64,000 nt of DNA from Candidatus Peregrinibacteria bacterium (GTDB taxonomy: Bacteria > Patescibacteriota > Gracilibacteria > Peribacterales > Peribacteraceae). The stretch spans positions 215,123-279,122 of the forward strand of contig JABGQH010000013.1 in NCBI GenBank assembly GCA_018648865.1, given 5' to 3'. This document shows positions 51,636-59,147 of the stretch, one piece after another. Below the pieces are notes generated by a model. The model saw only the letters and a program-made list of their open reading frames with translations, had not been told where the DNA came from and searched no databases. The translations under genes were made by a program, and so were the position numbers. Every line of letters starts with the position of its first letter. Position 1 is the stretch's first letter.

Positions 51636-52026
51636 CTGTTCCCTTGTACGCCGGATTCTGTTTTCTCAATAAAGAGAATGATGATCATCTATCTGGGACT
51701 ACGATTGCTCGTAGCCTCGCAATTGGAGTATGCAAGCATATTTCCAAGGACAATGCAGAGGGGAAAGTAGTAAGCCGGAACCAGCTTAATTTCTACCAAC
51801 CCAAATCCTCTTTGCATCACCATGAGTTTACCGATCGCAGTTGCGATCCACGCAAGCGTGGCGTTTCACTCCCCTGTAAAGGGGCATCGTCACTGTGGCA
51901 CTAGTCCTAACTGCGCCTTTACCTGATATATGACGCAGTGACGGGTGTTACCCGCATGGCGTTCCGTGATGTCCGGACGTTCCTCCCATACTAGTTAAAT
52001 AGTAGGGCGATCATCTCAAGGAACAG
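51636..52026 (-). ncRNA. rnpB: RNase P RNA
   Basis: The catalytic RNA of RNase P, about 390 nt on the minus strand. The 5' conserved core reads GAGGAACGTCCGGAC (near 51987-51973) and the 3' conserved core ACAGAATCCGGCG (near 51661-51649). The ends pair as P1 (TGTTCC with GGAACA). Internal hairpins such as CGTGGCGTTT-type arms fit the common bacterial A-type layout. A promoter with TTGAAA and TAACAA lies immediately upstream. The end positions are estimated from P1. Confidence 0.95.
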
Positions 52027-52033
52027 ACGTATA

Positions 52034-52061
52034 TTGTTATGCTTGTTTTACATACTTTCAA
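52034..52061 (-). promoter_or_regulatory. Promoter of rnpB
   Basis: TTGAAA (52056-52061), a 16-bp spacer and TAACAA (52034-52039) on the minus strand, placing the start near 52027, at the P1 5' strand. Confidence 0.55.
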
Positions 52062-52135
52062 GTATTAGTCATATTTTTTGCCTCTAAGAATTGATAATTT
52101 TCCTTCTTTCCATAAGAATGTTCTTAGATACCTAT

Positions 52136-52212
52136 GCCACCTTAGCTCAGATGGCCAGAGCAACCGCCTTGTAAGCGGTAGGTCCGGGGTTCGAATCTCC
52201 GAGGTGGCTCCA
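52136..52212 (+). tRNA. tRNA-Thr (UGU anticodon)
   Basis: A 77-nt tRNA with encoded CCA (52210-52212). Acceptor GCCACCT/AGGTGGC, anticodon stem ACCGC/GCGGT around loop CTTGTAA (anticodon TGT), T-loop GTTCGAATC. It reads ACA and probably other ACN codons. Its last 21 nt are repeated 113 bp downstream. Confidence 0.95.
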
Positions 52213-52325
52213 TTCTTCTTCGTTTCTCTACGTTCAACTTCGCCGCAATGGATGAAGCCACGGCGTAGCTTCGGCGAAACGTAGTGAAGCCGAGCGTAGA
52301 CGGACGAATCTCCGAGGTGGCTCCA
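52192..52325 (+). repeat. Duplicated tRNA-Thr 3' end flanking a 92-bp palindromic insert
   Basis: The last 21 nt of tRNA-Thr (52192-52212) recur exactly at 52305-52325. Between them lies a 92-bp sequence containing an inverted repeat: 52228-52245 (CTACGTT-CAAC-TTCGCCG) against 52272-52284 (CGGCGAAACGTAG). The layout resembles a tiny integrated element with an attachment-site duplication, but no integrase is present. Confidence 0.75.
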
Positions 52326-52603
52326 CTAAGTACTGCTCTCTTTACTTCGTTTCGTTCACAGACTTCGTGGCGGCGCCATAATTAATATATAGCAGTACTG
52401 AGTGCCCTGTAGCGATTAGTAGATAATATATGGAACATTTTCTATATCACAGGATTCTTTTCTTATTGAAATCTAATCTGCTACTGGGGCATTTTGAATT
52501 GTTATATTTTATCAATAGGTACTACTGGCTACAGTTGGCAAGCCACAAGATCATTACAGGATTAGATAAGAGTATTTATTATTGAATGTAGTACACTGTT
52601 TTT
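52326..52603. other. Gene-free stretch with nested inverted repeats
   Basis: With 52213-52325 this makes 391 bp without a gene. AGTACTGCT (52329-52337) is inverted at 52391-52399. An imperfect 20-bp inverted repeat pairs 52403-52424 with 52471-52491, giving a possible long hairpin of about 90 nt. No reading frame looks real. The right end holds the promoter of the next gene. Confidence 0.5.
52592..52597 (+). promoter_or_regulatory. -10 element of the priming transferase gene
   Basis: TACACT in an extended context (TGTAGTACACT), 6 nt before the ATG at 52604, consistent with a leaderless message. Confidence 0.45.
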
Positions 52604-53998
52604 ATGAAGCGGTCAGAAGTATTCTTTGGCGTATTGCGTGTCCCTTTGGATGCATTGGCCATCGTTGCTGCTCTTTTATTAAGTTTCTTGCTTAGAGAGC
52701 AAAGTATTGATCTTTTACCATGGGTTCAATTACTTGAGCCAGCGGTTAGTTTGCCTGATAGAATTATATTTTTTAGAGAATTTGTAGTTCCTAGTATTGC
52801 GATATTCTTATCTGTTTCTGCACTACTTGGTTTATATGTACTTAGAACAACTAGAAGCACATGGAACGAGATTGGAAGATTATTACTTTCTGGGGTTCTT
52901 TGGCTGATTGTTGTAATTGCATGGTATTTCTTGCTTAAAAAGCAGCTCTTCTACTCACGCATACTTTTATTGCATGCGACATTCTTTATTACATTGTTTG
53001 TAATGCTAGGCAGGGTGTGTGTTGTGTTGCTACAGAGGATTCTTTTGCATAATGGAATAGGGATTCGTTTGGTGGTATCACTAGGTGAGCAGCCAATACC
53101 TAAAAATGTAAAAAAGGTGCTAGTTCAGGATTACAGATATAAATATTTGGGACACGTTAAGGACAATAAAGAATTAAAAAGCAGAAAAGACATCCCAAGC
53201 ATAGATTTAATACTTCAAACAGATGCTAACCCAAATAGTAAGAAGACTATTGAGTTAATAAATCTGTGTAGGTCTAGCCATATTGGATATGCATTTTTAC
53301 CACCGGTTTTTGCAGATGTACCACATCAATTAATTGTTGAACGCATGGGGTTAACTCCCCTACTTAGATTCCAGCCAACACCGTTAGATGGTTGGGGCAG
53401 AGTTTGGAAGCGAGCATTTGATATTATTATTAGTTCAATTCTATTAATTTTATTCACTCCAGTATTTATATTAATTTCTATCGCGATAGTAATTGAGAGT
53501 GGATTCCCTATTTTTTATATTTCTAGAAGAGTGGGAGAGAAAGGTAATAAAAATATTCCTATGCTTAAATTTAGATCAATGAGAAAAAATGCAGATGCGC
53601 AAAAGGAATCTCTAAAAGGAAAGAACGAGAGAATAGATGGTCCTTTGTTTAAATTACAAAATGACCCAAGGGTAACAAGGGTAGGAAGAATCCTACGAAG
53701 ATGGGACCTAGATGAGCTACCACAAATTTGTAATGTGCTTATAGGGCAAATGTCTTTGGTTGGCCCAAGGCCGCACCTAAAAGAAGAAGTAGCAAAGTAT
53801 TCAGAGGCACAAAGGCGTGTGTTTGCTGTTAAGCCAGGGGTAACAGGATTGTCTCAAGTATCTGGTAGGAGCCAGTTAAAGTTCGCTGAGGAAGTGGCAC
53901 TAGACTTAAGGTATATAGAGGAGTGGTCTCTCCTTATGGATTTATGGATTCTATGGAGAACCATATTCGTAGTAATATTTAGGATAGGAGCTAAGTAA
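52604..53998 (+). CDS. Polyprenyl-phosphate sugar-1-phosphate transferase (WbaP/WcaJ-like)
   Basis: A 464-residue priming enzyme that puts the first sugar phosphate on undecaprenyl phosphate. Four N-terminal helices (about 10-150) and a CoA-binding-like central domain (about 155-255) precede the catalytic domain (about 268-464). There the signatures are KRAFDIIISSILLILFTPVF, YISRRVGEKG, MLKFRSM, LRRWDLDELPQ, MSLVGPRPHL and KPGVTGLSQVSGRS. It starts polysaccharide or glycoprotein synthesis, feeding the flippase at 20529 and the polymerase at 7345. Confidence 0.94.
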   Translation: MKRSEVFFGVLRVPLDALAIVAALLLSFLLREQSIDLLPWVQLLEPAVSLPDRIIFFREFVVPSIAIFLSVSALLGLYVLRTTRSTWNEIGRLLLSGVLWLIVVIAWYFLLKKQLFYSRILLLHATFFITLFVMLGRVCVVLLQRILLHNGIGIRLVVSLGEQPIPKNVKKVLVQDYRYKYLGHVKDNKELKSRKDIPSIDLILQTDANPNSKKTIELINLCRSSHIGYAFLPPVFADVPHQLIVERMGLTPLLRFQPTPLDGWGRVWKRAFDIIISSILLILFTPVFILISIAIVIESGFPIFYISRRVGEKGNKNIPMLKFRSMRKNADAQKESLKGKNERIDGPLFKLQNDPRVTRVGRILRRWDLDELPQICNVLIGQMSLVGPRPHLKEEVAKYSEAQRRVFAVKPGVTGLSQVSGRSQLKFAEEVALDLRYIEEWSLLMDLWILWRTIFVVIFRIGAK

Positions 53999-54012
53999 AT
54001 ATATTAAAGAAT

Positions 54013-54041
54013 TTGACAGGTTAAATGTTTAGGCATATAAC
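54013..54041 (+). promoter_or_regulatory. Consensus-type promoter of the 76-aa cassette gene
   Basis: TTGACA (54013-54018), a 17-bp spacer and TATAAC (54036-54041). It predicts a leader of about 48 nt. Confidence 0.7.
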
Positions 54042-54095
54042 GCTATTAGCAGTGTTAACAAAAAATGATCTGATCTTTAAAAAGGAGACGAAGAT

Positions 54096-54326
54096 ATGTT
54101 CGAATCGATTTGGGCCAAAGATCCCGAGCTGATGCGCTTGGGAATTATTACGGTTGTCCACCTGTTGGTCTTTTTGGGTTTAGGTACCATATGGTACCTC
54201 CAAAGAGCAAGAGAGTGGTATATACCTGAGGGGTGGGCTGTATTTATCGTTCTAACGCTCACCTATTGCACTTTTGCTTGCCCGATTTCTGTTGCCTGTT
54301 TCTTTGGGCACCTCTTTGACCTCTGA
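54096..54326 (+). CDS. Small two-helix membrane protein (76 aa), isolated cassette
   Basis: A 76-residue protein with two membrane helices (about 15-33 and 44-70) and a short polar hairpin (QRAREWYIPEG). No family is recognised. It has a consensus-type promoter, a strong Shine-Dalgarno site (AAAAAGGAG, 8-9 nt before the ATG) and a GC-rich terminator. It matches the architecture of the genes at 11910 and 33660, and its codon use is GC-richer than its neighbours. Confidence 0.75.
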   Translation: MFESIWAKDPELMRLGIITVVHLLVFLGLGTIWYLQRAREWYIPEGWAVFIVLTLTYCTFACPISVACFFGHLFDL

Positions 54327-54343
54327 CAATTCACACTGCGAAA

Positions 54344-54376
54344 GGCCGACACGCACTTGCGTGCCGGCCCTGTTTT
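54344..54376 (+). terminator. Intrinsic terminator of the 76-aa gene
   Basis: GGCCG-A-CACGC (54344-54354) pairs with GCGTG-C-CGGCC (54359-54369) around an ACTT loop with one A:C mismatch, then CTGTTTT. Confidence 0.88.
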
Positions 54377-54396
54377 AAATAAAAAGAATCTTGTTG

Positions 54397-54402
54397 TACA
54401 AT
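54397..54402 (+). promoter_or_regulatory. -10 element of the 113-aa membrane-protein gene
   Basis: TACAAT ending 6 nt before the ATG at 54409; the transcript would begin at the start codon. Confidence 0.6.
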
Positions 54403-54408
54403 TTACGC

Positions 54409-54750
54409 ATGCCTAAAAAGAAAAAAGACCAAGCCATGCCATTCGCAGTTGCCTCAATATTAATAATTTTAGGAATTGTGGCTTTTCAGCAATTTACAAC
54501 AATAACTATTGATCCAATAAAGATGCCATCAGATGGTGATCCATGTGAAGGCAAAGCTTTGCATGTAGGTTATCCATTCGATGGAGAAATGTTAAAGCCA
54601 CATGAATGTAAGATAGGATGCGACGATGGTATCTGGAGGCATATTGTTTACACAAATGGAGAAGCAACACAGTGCCAGAGGCCACCAGGATGTTCTGACT
54701 GGGGAGAAGACGCAGGAGTCACATGTGTCCCAGAAGCAAGAGAAGAATAA
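54409..54750 (+). CDS. Small secreted/anchored Cys-containing protein
   Basis: A 113-residue protein: basic start (MPKKKKDQ), one membrane helix (about 10-28) and an extracytoplasmic domain with six Cys (pattern C-x(14-16)-H-x-C-x3-C and later CQRPPGC, GVTC). Unrecognised. The shorter start is chosen because the -10 lies 6 nt before it. Its stop directly abuts the stop of the convergent exonuclease gene. Confidence 0.65.
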   Translation: MPKKKKDQAMPFAVASILIILGIVAFQQFTTITIDPIKMPSDGDPCEGKALHVGYPFDGEMLKPHECKIGCDDGIWRHIVYTNGEATQCQRPPGCSDWGEDAGVTCVPEAREE

Positions 54751-57018
54751 TTAAAGAAGAGACATCTGTCCCTCTTCAGTGAAATCCTGCGAAAAGGATT
54801 TAATATACTCTGCAACTTTTCTGCCATATTTTTTTGTAGCAATTCGCTTATCTAAAATAAGAACAGTCGCATCTTTTGAACATTGAGAACTAAAATTACG
54901 AAGCAGGCGGAATAGACGATGCTCCATTCGAGGCAATGAATAATCTGTAAATGGATCTTGGTAATGAGCTGCTCGTTGACTTAAGACTGCGTGTGATGGG
55001 TGATCAAATGGCATTCCTGTTAGGCACAATGTGGTAACAGTACCAGCAGGTAGATGAACACCCTCGTATGCCCATGGGGTAATAACCCATATTACAGGGC
55101 CATCTGCCGCTAGGAACCCCGCCTTGGTCCTATTCACTCCTCCGTCTAGCCCTTGGCACAACAGAGTCATCCCACGCTCTTCCATGGCCTCTGAATATTT
55201 TACATATATAGATGCAATACTCCTTTTGCTTGTTGCTAGTACAATTGTTTTTCCTTCTGGTGGATCAGAAATCAAATCATCAATAGAAATGTCTTCTGGA
55301 AACAATGTAGAAAAAGATGGAGAGTGACTTTCCCACAAATCACTACGGATGGTTGTATTTACGTTACCTGGAAGTATCTCTTTATAAATATTCCCATTAG
55401 GTGGCATTAATAAGCTTACGTTGTAAGTGGAATATAAATATTTATAAAGGAACAATCCAATGCTTTCTGGAACAGATTGAAGAGCAAGTGATCCAGTGTA
55501 TTGCAATTCGGTATATACAATTCGGCCACGAAGATGATTGCTATCTAAAATCTCATAAGCATGAGAAAGGTGTCGTTTTACAGAAGTTGGTAATGACTCA
55601 TCATCTAATAAATTCTGTATTTGATCTCTTAATCCATTTGTATCAGGAGTATTAAGATCAGATGGAGTTAAATAGCGGATATCTTGCGTGTCTCTTGTCC
55701 TCTCTATCCAAATTGTTAGTAGATCAGTAAACGACGCAAGTCCTGGATGGGTTTCGGCTGCAGCACGTAGGGTTTTTATTGAGCAATACCATCCATATGC
55801 CTTAGTTGCAGTGTCTTCTAGCATAGACGCATCATCAATAATGATATGAGCGCCCTCTTCTAACGCACCGTGAGCTGTATGGCTTGGATCTGCAAGGAAT
55901 GAAAGTAATTGTTTATGATCTAATAAAATAACCTTTGGGATGTTTTCAAATTGTTCGGTGTATTCTTTGTCATCATCTGTGCAACATAGTTTGCCGTTCC
56001 ATATTGCAACTTCTCCACCATGCATAGAAATCTCCCCTTGATGTTTAGGATTAAGCCAAAGTAATTTAAGTGCAACAGTTGCTTCGTCTGCACTAAATAA
56101 TTCCTGATTTATTAACTGAGTTTTAGATTCCTCTTTTAGTAATAGGAATGGAGGATAAAAGATTCGCACTTTGTCTGATATGCAAATTCTTTTAATTGTT
56201 GCTTCTAAATTCTTAACAGCAATCCAGTGTGTTTTGGAATCATCATTAGATGTTCCATTTATAATTTTTTGAATAATCCCAGGAGTAGGAGGCTCTTCTA
56301 TAATTTCTACAGTTCCTTTGGATGGCACCTCTAATTTTATTGTTTCTGAGTTATCTGATTTATTAGGTTCAGTGGCATTAGATGATTTAATCCAAGTAGG
56401 ATCTTTTTCTATTTTGCTTTTTGGTAATGAGCTCGCTAGTAATTGGTAGCCAGATGAGCTTTTGCCAAAAATAGAACAGAACTCTTCTTGTTTTTGGGCA
56501 GGGAGTTCCAAAAGTCTTATCCAACATCTTTCAAATAGCTCTAGAGTTGCTCTTACATCTCCAAGAGCTCTGTGCTTAGGGGCATGATTCAATTTTAGAA
56601 CCGCACTCATGTATCCAAGTGAGTAACTATCTAATTCTGGAAAAACCAACGAAGCTAGCATTGCAGTGTCTAAACATGGTCGCTCAGAAAGATCTATACC
56701 CTCACTCTTTAGCATATCTATATCAAAGCCAATATTTTGACCAACGATTACAGTGTCTTCGCCTATGTGATTTAAGATATCTTTTTTCGTATCTTCAAAT
56801 GTAGGTTGATTTCGTAGTTGGTTAGGGCGGATTCTTGTTAAGGCTTGTACTTCATCAGGAATTTCGGTATTTCCAATAGAAAAAAGCTGCTCAAACGCAC
56901 CCGTAACCTTGCCATCTTCTATCTTCATAGAAGCAAACTCTATAATTCTATTTACCTTAGGCGTAAGACCAGTTGTTTCCGTATCTAAAACAATAAATGA
57001 GATTTTTGGTAGTTGCAT
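54751..57018 (-). CDS. DEDDh 3'-5' exonuclease fused to a degenerate DinG-like helicase
   Basis: A 755-residue protein. The N-terminal 165 residues are a proofreading-type exonuclease: Exo I DTETTG, Exo II GQNIGFDIDM and Exo III HRALGDVRAT. The rest resembles DinG/XPD-type helicases: a DDAS-like box (IIIDDASMLED), a later SKRSIASIYVKYS lobe and a C-terminal QRAAHYQDPF segment. I see no Walker A (GxGKT/S) in the expected place before the helicase core, so ATPase activity may be lost, leaving a nuclease with a DNA-binding scaffold. Related full-length fusions occur in Firmicutes. It is next to nusA, 40 bp away. Confidence 0.75.
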   Translation of the reverse strand: MQLPKISFIVLDTETTGLTPKVNRIIEFASMKIEDGKVTGAFEQLFSIGNTEIPDEVQALTRIRPNQLRNQPTFEDTKKDILNHIGEDTVIVGQNIGFDIDMLKSEGIDLSERPCLDTAMLASLVFPELDSYSLGYMSAVLKLNHAPKHRALGDVRATLELFERCWIRLLELPAQKQEEFCSIFGKSSSGYQLLASSLPKSKIEKDPTWIKSSNATEPNKSDNSETIKLEVPSKGTVEIIEEPPTPGIIQKIINGTSNDDSKTHWIAVKNLEATIKRICISDKVRIFYPPFLLLKEESKTQLINQELFSADEATVALKLLWLNPKHQGEISMHGGEVAIWNGKLCCTDDDKEYTEQFENIPKVILLDHKQLLSFLADPSHTAHGALEEGAHIIIDDASMLEDTATKAYGWYCSIKTLRAAAETHPGLASFTDLLTIWIERTRDTQDIRYLTPSDLNTPDTNGLRDQIQNLLDDESLPTSVKRHLSHAYEILDSNHLRGRIVYTELQYTGSLALQSVPESIGLFLYKYLYSTYNVSLLMPPNGNIYKEILPGNVNTTIRSDLWESHSPSFSTLFPEDISIDDLISDPPEGKTIVLATSKRSIASIYVKYSEAMEERGMTLLCQGLDGGVNRTKAGFLAADGPVIWVITPWAYEGVHLPAGTVTTLCLTGMPFDHPSHAVLSQRAAHYQDPFTDYSLPRMEHRLFRLLRNFSSQCSKDATVLILDKRIATKKYGRKVAEYIKSFSQDFTEEGQMSLL

Positions 57019-57058
57019 AGCAGCACGCTACCAGACTCTTCGATGCACCGCGAGACTA

Positions 57059-58459
57059 TTAAGCTTTCTCTTCTTTTTCCTCAGTGACTTCAGGAACTTC
57101 AGGTGTCTCATCAGATGCTTCCTCAGCTTCTTCTTTAACTTCTTCTTTAACTACTGGTTCTTCAGCAGGTGCCTTTTTAGCCTCCTCTTCAACTGCTGGT
57201 TCAGCAGAAGCTTCTTCTGTTACTTCCTCTTTTTCCTCAGTAGGCTTAGGATCTTCTTCCTTTGGCTCTTCTTTTTTTAGTTGCTTTCCAATCTTAGCTT
57301 CTTTTGCTTCCTCTTCCTCTGGTTCTGTATTTAGCTCTTGTACAATTATTTCTGCACCACCCTGAAGCTCTGCAAGCTTAGCTTTGAATGCAGGGAGCTC
57401 CTCGTAGTTGTACATGTCTAATTCAAAGCTTGTTAGATCTGTAGCCAAGCGAATGTTTTGACCTTTCTTTCCAATAGCCATTGGGCGTTGTGCTTCTTCT
57501 ACAAATACAGCTGCACGTTTTTTAATACGTCTACCTTCATCATCGATGCGTTCTTCGTTATTAATGATGATTACTGCAGAGATTGCTGCTGGTTGTAAGG
57601 CTGTAGAAATAAGTTTAATTGGATCATCTGACCATTCAATCATATCAACTCTTTCTCCATTCAATTCCTCCATAACTGCTTGGATACGAACACCTTTTTG
57701 ACCTACACATGCTCCAATAGGATCTATGCGAGCATCATCACTTTGAACAGCAACCTTAGAACGGAATCCAGGATCACGTGCGATAGATTTAATATCTACA
57801 TCACCATTCCTAACCTCTGGAATTTCTAGTTCTAATAGTTTTCTAACAAGACCAGAATTAGTTCTAGATATACGCAATTGAGGCCCTTTGCCAGTTAGTT
57901 CAACCTTATCTAGGTATACACGGATACGTTTTCCTGTGTAGTAATGCTCTCCTGGGATTTGCTCTTTCCAAGGCAAGGAAACAGCCATCCCTTCAATTTC
58001 TAATGTAATCCAGTTTGGTTCAACTTTTGTTACAGTTGCAGTTAACAACTCTTCTTCTCTGTCTTTGAACATTTCGTATAGGCTTTGCTTTTCTGCCTCT
58101 TGCAGTTTTTGCAAAATAACTTGCTTAGCAGACTGCGCTGCAATTCTTCCGTATCCCTCTGGGGTTACATCAATTTCTATTTCATCACCAACTTCAGACT
58201 CAGATTTAATTTTTTTAGCATCAGCCAAACTAATTTCGAAATTTTCATTATCTACATCATCTACAATTTCTTTAATCAAAAGGATTGTAGGTTCATCATT
58301 CCCCTCATTCAATTCAACACGAATCTCTTGTTCTCTATTACCAAAATCTTTTCTGTATGCAGTGGCGATAGCTTGCTTAACAGCTTCTAATACCTGTTCT
58401 GGACTTACGTTTTTTTCTGAACAGATTTGATTTATTGCGGCGATAAATGTTGCTTTCAT
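57059..58459 (-). CDS. nusA: Transcription termination/antitermination factor NusA
   Basis: A 466-residue RNA polymerase-binding factor: N-terminal domain (AAINQICSEKNVSPEQVLEA), S1 domain (about 130-200), KH1 (GACVGQKGVRIQAVMEELNG) and KH2 (AIGKKGQNIRLATDLT). From about 375 on is a low-complexity acidic tail rich in Glu, Lys, Ala and Pro. The C-terminal tail replaces the acidic repeats of E. coli NusA. The usual rimP, infB neighbours are absent. Confidence 0.95.
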   Translation of the reverse strand: MKATFIAAINQICSEKNVSPEQVLEAVKQAIATAYRKDFGNREQEIRVELNEGNDEPTILLIKEIVDDVDNENFEISLADAKKIKSESEVGDEIEIDVTPEGYGRIAAQSAKQVILQKLQEAEKQSLYEMFKDREEELLTATVTKVEPNWITLEIEGMAVSLPWKEQIPGEHYYTGKRIRVYLDKVELTGKGPQLRISRTNSGLVRKLLELEIPEVRNGDVDIKSIARDPGFRSKVAVQSDDARIDPIGACVGQKGVRIQAVMEELNGERVDMIEWSDDPIKLISTALQPAAISAVIIINNEERIDDEGRRIKKRAAVFVEEAQRPMAIGKKGQNIRLATDLTSFELDMYNYEELPAFKAKLAELQGGAEIIVQELNTEPEEEEAKEAKIGKQLKKEEPKEEDPKPTEEKEEVTEEASAEPAVEEEAKKAPAEEPVVKEEVKEEAEEASDETPEVPEVTEEKEEKA

Positions 58460-58591
58460 GGTATGTAAGAGGAAAGAATGACAATGTTCAAAAATTCGAC
58501 CATCCTCGATTACTATAGGAGGATAGTCATAAATAATGAACCTTCAATATCAGTGTATATTTTTATAGACGTTCCGCAAGCGGAAACACGC

Positions 58592-58597
58592 TATTAT
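58592..58597 (+). promoter_or_regulatory. -10 element of lspA
   Basis: TATTAT ending 6 nt before the ATG at 58604, consistent with a leaderless message. A TTCCGC/GCGGAA hairpin lies just upstream at 58573-58586. Confidence 0.5.
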
Positions 58598-58603
58598 GTA
58601 CCC

Positions 58604-59053
58604 ATGAAAAAAAGATTATTTTGCTTATCTGCCGGCATTACATTAGTTGCATCTATAACATCTTCGATATTAGTTGAAAGCTTCTTAAATAGCCGTATTC
58701 CATTAATAGGGCCATATGTTGGGTTACATAGAACGTTTAATACGGGGGTGGCATTTGGTGTTAATCTTGGCATGATTCAGCCATTCTTTATCGCAATAGC
58801 ACTAGGAATTGTTCTTTGGTTGCTTTGCACTAGACCACATTCAAAAGTAGAAGAAATTGCCTTTGGATTAGTTGTTGGGGGCGCAATTGCGAACATAATT
58901 GATAGGATATTAGATGGCAAAGTTACAGATGTTTTCCAAGTGATGTCTTTTCCAATTTTTAACGTTGCAGATAGTGCTATTACAATAGGAGTTTTGATTC
59001 TTGCATTATGTATAAGCCGCTCAGAGAAGCAGGAAAAGAGCCAAAATCTCTAA
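58604..59053 (+). CDS. lspA: Lipoprotein signal peptidase
   Basis: A 149-residue membrane aspartic protease with four helices that cleaves prolipoproteins. Conserved motifs are NTGVAFG, GGAIANIIDRI (catalytic Asp) and FNVADSAI (second catalytic Asp). The longer frame adds 42 codons that are not family-like; the ATG at 58604 is supported by the -10 element. Divergent from nusA. Confidence 0.94.
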   Translation: MKKRLFCLSAGITLVASITSSILVESFLNSRIPLIGPYVGLHRTFNTGVAFGVNLGMIQPFFIAIALGIVLWLLCTRPHSKVEEIAFGLVVGGAIANIIDRILDGKVTDVFQVMSFPIFNVADSAITIGVLILALCISRSEKQEKSQNL

Positions 59054-59123
59054 TTTAAATGAATAAATCAGTAGATGTTGATAATTCTTTTAAAATATTG
59101 CTTAATATTCTATATATTTACGC

Positions 59124-59129
59124 TACAAT
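59124..59129 (+). promoter_or_regulatory. -10 element of murA
   Basis: TACAAT (context GCTACAAT), 18 nt before the ATG at 59148; it predicts a leader of about 11 nt. Confidence 0.5.
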
Positions 59130-59147
59130 AGAGCACCTTACATATTA

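Noticed and set aside
52192..52325. Integrated phage or genomic island at tRNA-Thr
   Set aside because: The duplicated ends enclose only 92 bp and no integrase, phage or plasmid gene is in the window.
58065..58430. Long plus-strand frames antisense to nusA
   Set aside because: They mirror nusA codons; amino-acid composition is biased and no start signals exist.
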